Part shown: positions 59,258-64,000 of the stretch, piece by piece
How positions within the stretch are numbered: the first letter of the stretch is position 1
Layout: each line of letters begins with the position of its first letter
Assembly (NCBI GenBank): GCA_947649615.1
Contig: CANSSG010000013.1
Location: 1-64,000, forward strand
DNA: 64,000 nucleotides
DNA from: an uncultured Clostridia bacterium
GTDB lineage: Bacteria > Bacillota > Clostridia > Oscillospirales > Oscillospiraceae
Direction: 5' to 3'
The notes under the pieces: generated by a model
The model's input: the letters and a program-made list of their open reading frames with translations, nothing else
Told to the model about the DNA's origin: nothing
The model's database searches: none
Made by a program: the position numbers and the translations under genes

Positions 59258-59336
59258 GGCAGCAGGAAAGAATTATCTTTCAGCGTTGCCAGTAACGGTA
59301 GGCGGTTAATCCCTCCATCCCGGAGGGGACTTCTTG

Positions 59337-59360
59337 CCCCCTCCAGCCGAAAGGAGGGGG
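59337..59360 (+). promoter_or_regulatory. Hairpin sequestering the toxin ribosome-binding site
   Basis: CCCCCTCC (59337-59344) pairs perfectly with GGAGGGGG (59353-59360), the Shine-Dalgarno of the peptide gene. Translation would need the hairpin opened, a feature of type I toxin messages. Confidence 0.7.
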
Positions 59361-59365
59361 TGCCA

Positions 59366-59455
59366 ATGACATATTCGGAACTGTTTCAGTTCTGCATGGT
59401 TATCATCGGCATTTGCGGCCTGTTCTTACAGGTACATAACAGCAAAAAGAAGTAA
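59366..59455 (+). CDS. Small hydrophobic peptide, probable type I (holin-like) toxin
   Basis: A 29-residue peptide: MTYSELFQFCMVIIGICGLF followed by LQVHNSKKK. It is one membrane helix preceded by a short polar N-terminus and followed by a basic tail, as in the short 'holin-like' toxins of Firmicutes. A very strong AAAGGAGGGGG site precedes the ATG but is masked by a hairpin. An antisense transcript with a consensus promoter overlaps its 3' end. Too short to prove by sequence alone, but structure and context agree. Confidence 0.7.
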   Translation: MTYSELFQFCMVIIGICGLFLQVHNSKKK

Positions 59456-59534
59456 CCGCCCCAGGCTCCAACCAAGGCGGTTACTTCTTGTAACTATCCG
59501 GAGGGGCTAACCGTCTACCGGCAGCGCCCTTTCT
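59440..59534 (-). ncRNA. Probable antisense antitoxin RNA
   Basis: The predicted transcript starts near 59534 from the consensus minus-strand promoter and ends at a terminator made of AAGAAGTAACCGCC/GGCGGTTACTTCTT (59447-59460 with 59476-59489) followed by TTTTTGC. About 95 nt; it overlaps the end and 3' UTR of the peptide mRNA. Confidence 0.65.
59447..59489. terminator. Shared hairpin at the toxin/antisense overlap
   Basis: A 14-bp perfect stem over the toxin stop codon. It has a T-run only on the minus strand, so it terminates the antisense RNA. Confidence 0.75.
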
Positions 59535-59540
59535 ATTTCC

Positions 59541-59569
59541 AGTATAACCGCACACATTCATTTTGTCAA
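59541..59569 (-). promoter_or_regulatory. Consensus promoter of the antisense RNA
   Basis: Minus strand TTGACA (59569-59564), 17 bp, TATACT (59546-59541). Confidence 0.8.
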
Positions 59570-59636
59570 GCGGTGGCATCTGATGGGACCCAACGGAATC
59601 TACCAGAAGCCTGCAAAGGGAAAATCTTTCGGTTGT

Positions 59637-59680
59637 ACCGCTCCTGGTATTGCGAGTACCGGGGGCGGTTCTTTTGTTTG
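59637..59680 (+). terminator. Plus-strand terminator
   Basis: ACCGCTCCTGGTA/TACCGGGGGCGGT (59637-59649 with 59657-59669, two G-T pairs), then TCTTTTGTTTG. It may end the toxin mRNA. Confidence 0.6.
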
Positions 59681-59721
59681 CTTAAATTCCCAAACGTCTG
59701 GGGATTTGCTTCTTCATCGCT

Positions 59722-60264
59722 TCAGGCCACACCGGGGCCGTCTGAGCCGTTCGCAGAGGACGCTTGATATCCCGGTATCTTCTCAGAAAGGAACTGTTCT
59801 CGCGCCATTGCGGCGAATTCGTCCGCTTCTGCTTCCAGTTCTGCCCGGCTAGAGTAGCCAGGGGGGACACGGGGCGCAGACTGTTCCGGAAGGTCCATAG
59901 CCATAATATCGGCGGCTATGCTTCTCACGTACTCCACAACCGCTTCCTGCTGGTCTGGCGTCAATGCAAGGTATTTATCTACCACTGCGCGGAACTCACG
60001 GGGCAGCTTGTATTCTGCAATTATATCGTCCAGCGCATCCCGTGGCGGGGGCAGGAACATCTCCCCAAAGCCCGTCCGCAGCCACTCCTCATTGACGCGG
60101 AACTCACGGCAGATATTAGATATAACTGCATCAATCGGCGTATTTCGCCCAATTTCATACGTTGCAACTGTATTTCTTTTAACTCCGATACGGTTTGCAA
60201 ATTCCTGCTGCGTGAGGTCGAGGGCCTTGCGCAGTTTTCTTATGCGTGTATTCGTCTTGTTCAC
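59722..60264 (-). CDS. XRE-family repressor of the integrative element
   Basis: A 180-residue regulator. Residues ~5-60 are a cI/XRE helix-turn-helix (RIRKLRKALDLTQQEFANRI, split, then VKRNTVATYEIGRNTP and NICREFRVNEEWLRTG). The C-terminal part is acidic and helical with no peptidase motif, so it is not cleavable like LexA. The start is uncertain: GTG at 60264 sits too close to GGGAG, and an ATG at 60291 has no good site. It should hold the divergent lytic-type promoter off. Confidence 0.88.
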   Translation of the reverse strand: MNKTNTRIRKLRKALDLTQQEFANRIGVKRNTVATYEIGRNTPIDAVISNICREFRVNEEWLRTGFGEMFLPPPRDALDDIIAEYKLPREFRAVVDKYLALTPDQQEAVVEYVRSIAADIMAMDLPEQSAPRVPPGYSSRAELEAEADEFAAMAREQFLSEKIPGYQASSANGSDGPGVA

Positions 60265-60299
60265 CTCCCTTCTTTGCTGTGTGGCATACAAGGGTAGTT

Positions 60300-60375
60300 A
60301 AAAAACGTTCATTTCATTCATTTCATTCCACCACCTGCGCGTCCTGGAATGTTTGGAATGAAATGAACGTTTTTT
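60300..60375. repeat. Large inverted repeat in the repressor leader
   Basis: AAAAAACGTTCATTTCATT (60300-60318) is the exact complement of 60357-60375. The spacer repeats half-words TTTCATTCC and TGGAATG, extending partial pairing. It is a strong hairpin ending in T-runs on both strands, or an operator array of CATTTCATT words. Confidence 0.75.
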
Positions 60376-60407
60376 TCTAGGGTATGTCTGCCACACGCCC
60401 TAATGGC

Positions 60408-60436
60408 ATGATAGCATAAAAAAGTGATGATGTCAA
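60408..60436 (-). promoter_or_regulatory. Promoter of the XRE repressor
   Basis: Minus strand TTGACA (60436-60431), 17 bp with TGC, TATCAT (60413-60408). The palindrome lies in its transcribed leader. Confidence 0.8.
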
Positions 60437-60464
60437 CAAAAAGACGCGTTGCGACGAAACAAGC

Positions 60465-60493
60465 TTGACAAAAGTGGTGTTATAGCATGCAAT
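60465..60493 (+). promoter_or_regulatory. Divergent promoter of the small-gene/replication operon
   Basis: TTGACA (60465-60470), 17 bp, TGCAAT (60488-60493). A direct repeat ATGCAAT-N5-ATGCAAT covers the -10. It is back-to-back with the repressor promoter. Confidence 0.6.
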
Positions 60494-60526
60494 AGTGATG
60501 CAATCAACAAAGAAAGGAGGACACCC

Positions 60527-60700
60527 ATGAATACCACATACACAAAGGAAAGTCTGTCGGCAGCAAGTGAACTGTGTCACGTTGTACCCAACACCGAGCC
60601 GGGCAAGGCGCTGCTGGCATCCATGATGGCTGATGCGTTCATCAATGGCATGACTGCGCGTGAACGGCTTATGAGCGCACTGGAAGAAAGGCGGAAATGA
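60527..60700 (+). CDS. Small hypothetical protein of the element
   Basis: A 57-residue soluble protein: NTTYTKESLSAASELCHVV then PGKALLASMMADAFINGMTARERLMSALEERRK (split). Excellent AAAGGAGG site 6 bp before the ATG and first position after the early promoter support it as real. No family recognised; a Cro-like or phage accessory role is possible but not shown. Confidence 0.65.
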   Translation: MNTTYTKESLSAASELCHVVPNTEPGKALLASMMADAFINGMTARERLMSALEERRK

Positions 60701-60739
60701 GAATAGCCGCCCGGAATGGCGGCAGGAAGGAGGTGACGC

Positions 60740-60964
60740 ATGGGGACCGTAATTGATATCCAGAATGGTTTCCATCGGCAAAAGCTGGACGGCTGGTGGA
60801 TTATTTCGGTGAATGTGACGAATTGTGGCAACACGGTTGAATACCGGGAAAACAACGGTGTTATGGTTCATGCCAAGAGCTTCCGGGATTTACCGGCTCT
60901 GGTTGAGCAAGGACGGAAATTGTTGGCGCGGGAAAGAGCCGTCCGGAGTGGAGACAGGAGGTGA
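60740..60964 (+). CDS. Small hypothetical protein of the element
   Basis: A 74-residue basic protein (GTVIDIQNGFHRQKLDGWWI, then NVTNCGNTVEYRENNG and SFRDLPALVEQGRKLLARE). AAGGAGGTGACGC precedes the ATG. Mixed beta/alpha composition, no known motif. It is co-directional with its neighbours and 39 bp after the previous gene. Confidence 0.6.
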   Translation: MGTVIDIQNGFHRQKLDGWWIISVNVTNCGNTVEYRENNGVMVHAKSFRDLPALVEQGRKLLARERAVRSGDRR

Positions 60965-60975
60965 CGGAACCAATT

Positions 60976-61095
60976 ATGGATGCGTTAACAGCTTTAACGT
61001 TAGTGGTAGCACTCTTTGACCTGATCCTGTTCGGCGCTAGTATCTGGATGGGATACCAGAAAGCGAAGGGGCGCGGCAACGAAAAAGACCGCTGA
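60976..61095 (+). CDS. Small single-helix membrane protein
   Basis: A 39-residue protein: MDALTALTLVVALFDLILFG plus ASIWMGYQKAKGRGNEKDR. One membrane helix and a basic tail; no family known. AGGAGGTGA lies 11 bp upstream of the ATG. Its shape resembles phage-encoded regulatory or holin-like small proteins. Confidence 0.5.
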   Translation: MDALTALTLVVALFDLILFGASIWMGYQKAKGRGNEKDR

Positions 61096-61117
61096 TTTCG
61101 CGGCAGGAAGGAAAACT

Positions 61118-61171
61118 ATGAGAACAGTTTATGCAAGGAACCCGCACAAGCAGAAGGAGGTGGTAACATGA
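61118..61171 (+). CDS. Tiny open frame, possible leader peptide
   Basis: MRTVYARNPHKQKEVVT (17 residues) after GGAAGGAAA, ending over the ATG of the next gene (ATGA). Coding is unproven; it may couple translation to the following gene. Confidence 0.25.
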   Translation: MRTVYARNPHKQKEVVT

Positions 61172-61365
61172 AGGCTTCTAAGATCACTATGGAGCTTATC
61201 GTGGATCAGTTGAACGGGTGCTGCGCTTTGCTCTACGCTCTGGCGGAATCCGCAGACCATAACGTCACGTCGCCTGATGCACTGACTGCGGTAAGCAGCC
61301 TGCTGAAAATGGCTGTAGACGCCTTGTCCCGTATGATGTTGGAACAAGGGGAGGTCACGGTATGA
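61168..61365 (+). CDS. Small hypothetical protein of the element
   Basis: A 65-residue helical protein (KASKITMELIVDQLNGCCAL, LYALAESADHN, then LLKMAVDALSRMMLEQGE). It follows AAGGAGGTGGTAAC and overlaps the next small frame by 4 bp (ATGA). Family not recognised. Amphipathic helices suggest oligomerisation or partner binding. Confidence 0.6.
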   Translation: MKASKITMELIVDQLNGCCALLYALAESADHNVTSPDALTAVSSLLKMAVDALSRMMLEQGEVTV

Positions 61366-61442
61366 GGTGCTACCAGGGCAGCGTATATCCCACACTTAGG
61401 GCGGCGCTACTGGCGGCGTGGCCGGTGGAGGTGAGCGTGTGA
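61362..61442 (+). CDS. Very small open frame
   Basis: A 26-residue frame (MRCYQGSVYPTLRAALLAAW, then PVEVSV) starting over the preceding stop codon and ending over the GTG of the excisionase-like gene. A weak candidate; translational coupling is its main support. Confidence 0.35.
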   Translation: MRCYQGSVYPTLRAALLAAWPVEVSV

Positions 61443-61678
61443 ATGATGAAATCTTGACGGTACCCAGCAAGGAAAAGCCCATTGTCTGTATCGAACCGTT
61501 AACTGTAAGGGCATCCATAGCCGCAAAAATGCTGGGCGTGTCGGTACCCAAAATATATGAGCTGGCAGCGCGGGACGACTTCCAGGGCGTTTTCAAGTTC
61601 GGCAACTGTACGCTATTCTCTGTAGAAGCGATGCGGGAGTGGGTAAAGGCGCAGGCAAAGGGCGGGGGCGGTGATTGA
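61439..61678 (+). CDS. Excisionase-like helix-turn-helix protein
   Basis: A 79-residue protein with an HTH_17/MerR-like domain (~30-70): VRASIAAKMLGVSVPKIYEL, then FKFGNCTLFSVEAMREWVKAQ. Such proteins are typical excisionases or replication regulators in integrative elements. The GTG start at 61439 follows GGAGGTGAGC. The stop overlaps the next gene's region by only one base. Confidence 0.75.
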   Translation: MNDEILTVPSKEKPIVCIEPLTVRASIAAKMLGVSVPKIYELAARDDFQGVFKFGNCTLFSVEAMREWVKAQAKGGGGD

Positions 61679-63601
61679 TTGAGTTATAACGAGAAACTGT
61701 CAGGCTATGCGAGGAACTATGCGCGGCTGGGCCTGCGGGTGTTCCCCTGCAAGCCCAAGGAGAAGGTCCCAGCCACGGCCCACGGGTGCAAGGACGCCAG
61801 CGCAGACCCCGGCCAGGTCGCGGCGTGGTGGGATGGAATCCACTTATACAACGTAGCTATTGCTACAGGCGGCGGGCTGGTGGTCCTAGATGTAGACGTG
61901 AATCACAACGCCGGGAAATACGGCGACGAAACCATGGCGGAGTTGGAGCAGCAGCACGGGCCGCTTCCGGAGACCTGGACTTGTCTGACCGGCGGGGGCG
62001 GTATCCACTATTATTTCCGCTGTGATGACCCTGCGCTAACTGTGGGGACGGGCTTTGCCCCCGGCCTGGACTACCGGGGCGCGGGCGGCTATGTGGTGGC
62101 TCCGCCCAGCGTCCATGAAAGCGGGCGGGAATACGTCTGGGAAGCGGCCCACACGCCCGGGAATACGCCCCTGGCCCCCCTGCCTGACTGGTTACATACC
62201 CTGATGTTAAACGGCGTTAAAACGGTCTCTGAGGGCCGTAGAGAAGCCCCTGCGCAGATTGCAGAGGGTGGGCGCAATCATGCCCTATACCGGCTGGCCT
62301 GTTCTCTGCGGGGAAAGGGGCTGTCAGAAGCGGGGATTGTCGCTGCGCTGCTGGAAGAGAACCGCGCCAGATGCGTTCCGCCGCTCCACGATGGGGAGGT
62401 GGAGAAAATCGCCAGGAGCGCGGGGAAACATCCTCCCGGAAACACGGGGGATGGGCAGCCCCTCAATTGGGACGGTTCGGCGGAGAATTCCCCGCCGAAA
62501 GAAGTATGCCCGCTCTCCATGATTTCCGCGCCGGAACTGCAACGCGCGAACCTTCCGCCGGTCAGGTACCTGGTAGATGGGATGCTGCCGGATGGCACAG
62601 GCCTGCTAACTGCTGCATCGAAAATCGGTAAGAGCTGGATGGTTCTTGATTTGGGCCTTTGCATTGCCGCCGGAGAATCATTCTTAGGCCGTAAGACGAA
62701 CCGGGCTGGCGTTCTATATTTAGCCCTTGAGGACAGCTTAAACCGCCTGCAAGACCGCATGAACAAGGTCCTGAACGGCAGGCCGGCCCCTGAGCAGTTC
62801 TATTTCTCCACAGACGCCCCCAAGCTGGATATGGGCCTGCTGGATACACTGGGCGACCACTTGAAGAAGTCCCCAGACACCAGGCTGATTATCATTGACA
62901 CGCTTCAAAAGGTGCGCGGGCAGGCCCTCCCCCGGGAATCCGGCTACGCACAGGACTACCGGGAAATGGAGACCATTAAAGCGTTTATGGACAAGCGGGG
63001 TGTGTCGGTGCTGTTCGTCCACCACAACCGGAAGATGCGGGACGATGACGACCCGTTTAACATGATTTCCGGGACGAACGGCATTATGGGCGCGGCAGAT
63101 ACCATCTGGACGATTGCGAAAGCGAAACGGGCCGATGAAGAAGCGGTACTCCATATCACGGGCCGGGACGTACCGCAGAGCAGCCTTGTGGTCCGCTTCG
63201 ACAAGGATACGTGGACGTGGAAGCTGGTAGGGGCGGTGGACTGGCTGGCGGAGCAGCGGGCAAGGCTGGCCTATGACAGCAGCCCCATTGTCAAAACCAT
63301 TAAGAAGCTGCTAGAGCAGAGTGCCGGACGCCGGTGGGACGGCACGGCTAAGGACCTGATGGAAGCTGGGAAGTACATCGCCCGGGCCTATCTAGCCCCC
63401 AATTCTCAGAAAATGGGCCATGAGATCAAGGCCCTAGAAAAGCCCCTGTTCGACTACGACGGGATTGTCCACGCCGTTTCAGGACATGGTAACGCAGGCA
63501 AGAAGCACCATTTTTACTACCAGGATATCGGCAGTTTCGAGGGGCTGGAAGGCGACCAGATGGAATTGCCGGAAGAATTTCAGGAGGATACCGATGCGTA
63601 A
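61679..63601 (+). CDS. Bifunctional primase-polymerase/ATPase replication protein
   Basis: A 640-residue replication protein. Residues ~1-175 are a prim-pol domain with DVD at 71-73 and the GGGGIHYYF histidine region (~106-113). A primase C-terminal helical part follows (~195-245: GRNHALYRLACSLRGKG). Residues ~300-520 are a RepA/DnaB-like RecA-fold ATPase with Walker A AASKIGKSW (GKS 317-319) and Walker B LIIIDTL. It likely replicates the excised element. The TTG start directly follows the HTH gene; no strong ribosome-binding site is seen. Confidence 0.88.
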   Translation: MSYNEKLSGYARNYARLGLRVFPCKPKEKVPATAHGCKDASADPGQVAAWWDGIHLYNVAIATGGGLVVLDVDVNHNAGKYGDETMAELEQQHGPLPETWTCLTGGGGIHYYFRCDDPALTVGTGFAPGLDYRGAGGYVVAPPSVHESGREYVWEAAHTPGNTPLAPLPDWLHTLMLNGVKTVSEGRREAPAQIAEGGRNHALYRLACSLRGKGLSEAGIVAALLEENRARCVPPLHDGEVEKIARSAGKHPPGNTGDGQPLNWDGSAENSPPKEVCPLSMISAPELQRANLPPVRYLVDGMLPDGTGLLTAASKIGKSWMVLDLGLCIAAGESFLGRKTNRAGVLYLALEDSLNRLQDRMNKVLNGRPAPEQFYFSTDAPKLDMGLLDTLGDHLKKSPDTRLIIIDTLQKVRGQALPRESGYAQDYREMETIKAFMDKRGVSVLFVHHNRKMRDDDDPFNMISGTNGIMGAADTIWTIAKAKRADEEAVLHITGRDVPQSSLVVRFDKDTWTWKLVGAVDWLAEQRARLAYDSSPIVKTIKKLLEQSAGRRWDGTAKDLMEAGKYIARAYLAPNSQKMGHEIKALEKPLFDYDGIVHAVSGHGNAGKKHHFYYQDIGSFEGLEGDQMELPEEFQEDTDA

Positions 63602-63911
63602 GCGAAAGACATTCCGGCGCGTGAAGGTCAGCAGCCGTGGCTATGTCTCTGGGAAGCGGCTACAAATGTTCCGTGCCACTCTGAAAGAAAAAAAGCCCCC
63701 GCCAGGTCTGGTAACACCGGCGGAGCATATCCCGGTGGCGCCTATGAAAGCAAAAGCCCCCCGCCAGCTGGCGGGGGGAGAGATGGGAAAGGACTTGAAA
63801 AAGACTGATTCCATGATACACAAACAAGGAGGAATTGTCAATGGCAGAGCTTACATACAACGTCACGGAAGCGGCGGAAGCCCTGGGCGTATCCCGCCGA
63901 ACCATGTATGA
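63594..63911 (+). CDS. Basic hypothetical protein, uncertain extent
   Basis: A 105-residue frame starting at an ATG inside the end of the replication gene, after CAGGAGGATACCG. The N-terminus is very basic (MRKRKTFRRVKVSSRGYVSG). The second half runs through a perfect 22-bp GC palindrome (63757-63778) and overlaps the next gene in another frame, so the last third may not be coding. Function unknown. Confidence 0.4.
   Translation: MRKRKTFRRVKVSSRGYVSGKRLQMFRATLKEKKPPPGLVTPAEHIPVAPMKAKAPRQLAGGEMGKDLKKTDSMIHKQGGIVNGRAYIQRHGSGGSPGRIPPNHV
63757..63778 (-). terminator. Perfect GC palindrome with T-rich flank on the minus strand
   Basis: CCCCCCGCCAG/CTGGCGGGGGG, a 22-bp perfect palindrome; on the minus strand CTTTTGCTTTC follows. 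A related AAAAAAAGCCCCCGCCAGG occurs at about 63688-63706. Confidence 0.55.
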
Positions 63912-64000
63912 TCTAATCAACCGCGAGGGCTTCCCTACGCTGAAGGTTGGCACGGCGGCTGATAAGCCGGGAGCTACTGGCGGAATGGGTGAAGGCCCAG
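63841..64000 (+). pseudogene. Excisionase-like HTH gene, frameshifted and cut by window end
   Basis: The ATG follows AAGGAGGAATTGTCA and begins MAELTYNVTEAAEALGVSRR and TMYDLINREGFPTLKVG, a clear HTH_17 domain. The expected continuation ARRLISRELLAEWVKAQ is present but in a different frame from about 63948. A two-base deletion (GGCGCACGG to GGCACGG) would explain it. The gene runs past the window, so its end is unknown. It could also be a sequencing error. Confidence 0.65.

Larger units (their letters stand above)
57861..64000. mobile_element. Integrative genetic element inserted at the ssrA 3' end (continues past window)
   Basis: Immediately after tmRNA come a tyrosine integrase facing ssrA, a toxin/antisense pair, an XRE repressor with divergent promoters, tiny genes, an excisionase-like protein, a primase-polymerase and another HTH gene. 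This is the usual order of prophages, phage satellites and ICEs that target the 3' end of ssrA. No capsid, terminase or conjugation gene is visible before the window ends, so its class is undecided. The right end and attR are outside the window. Confidence 0.8.

Noticed and set aside
59583..59852. 89-codon plus-strand frame opposite the repressor end
   Set aside because: It crosses a terminator hairpin, has no motif and no good ribosome-binding site.
63465..63593. Upstream start for the basic protein after the primase gene
   Set aside because: It lies fully inside the primase coding region; the ATG at 63594 has AGGAGG nearby.

Overview
The window looks like chromosomal DNA of a GC-rich, Gram-positive anaerobic gut clostridium, probably of the Oscillospiraceae. 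This rests on strong AGGAGG ribosome-binding sites throughout, sigma-A promoters, SLH/WG-repeat surface proteins, HtrA, DegV, YitT and YabE/3D-type proteins, clostridial-style metabolism (asnA, pepD, pepF, CyuA-type desulfidase) and scattered IS remnants. No rRNA, tRNA or CRISPR array was seen. The only RNA gene called with confidence is tmRNA; an antisense RNA is proposed.

Layout. 1-4.2 kb: partial Crp/Fnr regulator, DUF421/DUF4363 pair, M23 peptidase, dus, ECF sigma and zinc-finger anti-sigma. 5.1-8.6 kb: a copper-amine-oxidase-N/PepSY lipoprotein, then a MerR-controlled set (YhfC intramembrane protease, membrane-tailed MerR, two small membrane proteins sharing its tail, YbjQ) with two matching 19-bp-spacer promoters. 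8.6-12.7 kb (minus): PHP phosphatase, DUF1015 protein and a phosphoglycerate mutase-acetyltransferase fusion. 12.9-14.2 kb: decayed ISAs1 and IS3 copies. 14.3-27.0 kb (minus): DegV, pepF, pepD, asnA, HtrA, a PilZ-like protein, a lone GyrB/ParE-type topoisomerase subunit, CyuA and gap. 27.3-30.7 kb (plus): a histidine-kinase-like protein without its phospho-histidine, mnmA, an acetyltransferase and hslO. 30.7-45.2 kb: two small secreted proteins, nagA, small enzymes, a GH3/araD operon, YitT and another membrane protein, LysR, an SLH/WG surface protein and a G5/3D cell-wall protein.

45.6-56.2 kb is a self-contained carbohydrate cluster: ribose-type ABC transporter (binding protein, ATPase, two permeases), LacI regulator, VOC protein, metallo-beta-lactamase-fold hydrolase, SDR dehydrogenase, DhaK, DhaL and an RpiB-like isomerase. 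A consensus promoter and two copies of the motif CGTAAACGATT suggest LacI control. The enzyme order fits oxidation of a polyol to a ketose, phosphorylation, then isomerisation. By analogy with known tetritol pathways I infer a tetritol/erythrulose-type substrate, but this is not proven.

56.4 kb to the end: smpB, a cyclophilin and ssrA (tmRNA). An integrative element begins just past the tmRNA 3' end and runs out of the window. It carries a tyrosine integrase, a probable type I toxin/antisense-RNA pair, an XRE repressor with divergent promoters and a large palindrome, a chain of very small genes, an excisionase-like HTH protein, a primase-polymerase/ATPase replication protein and a second, apparently frameshifted HTH gene.
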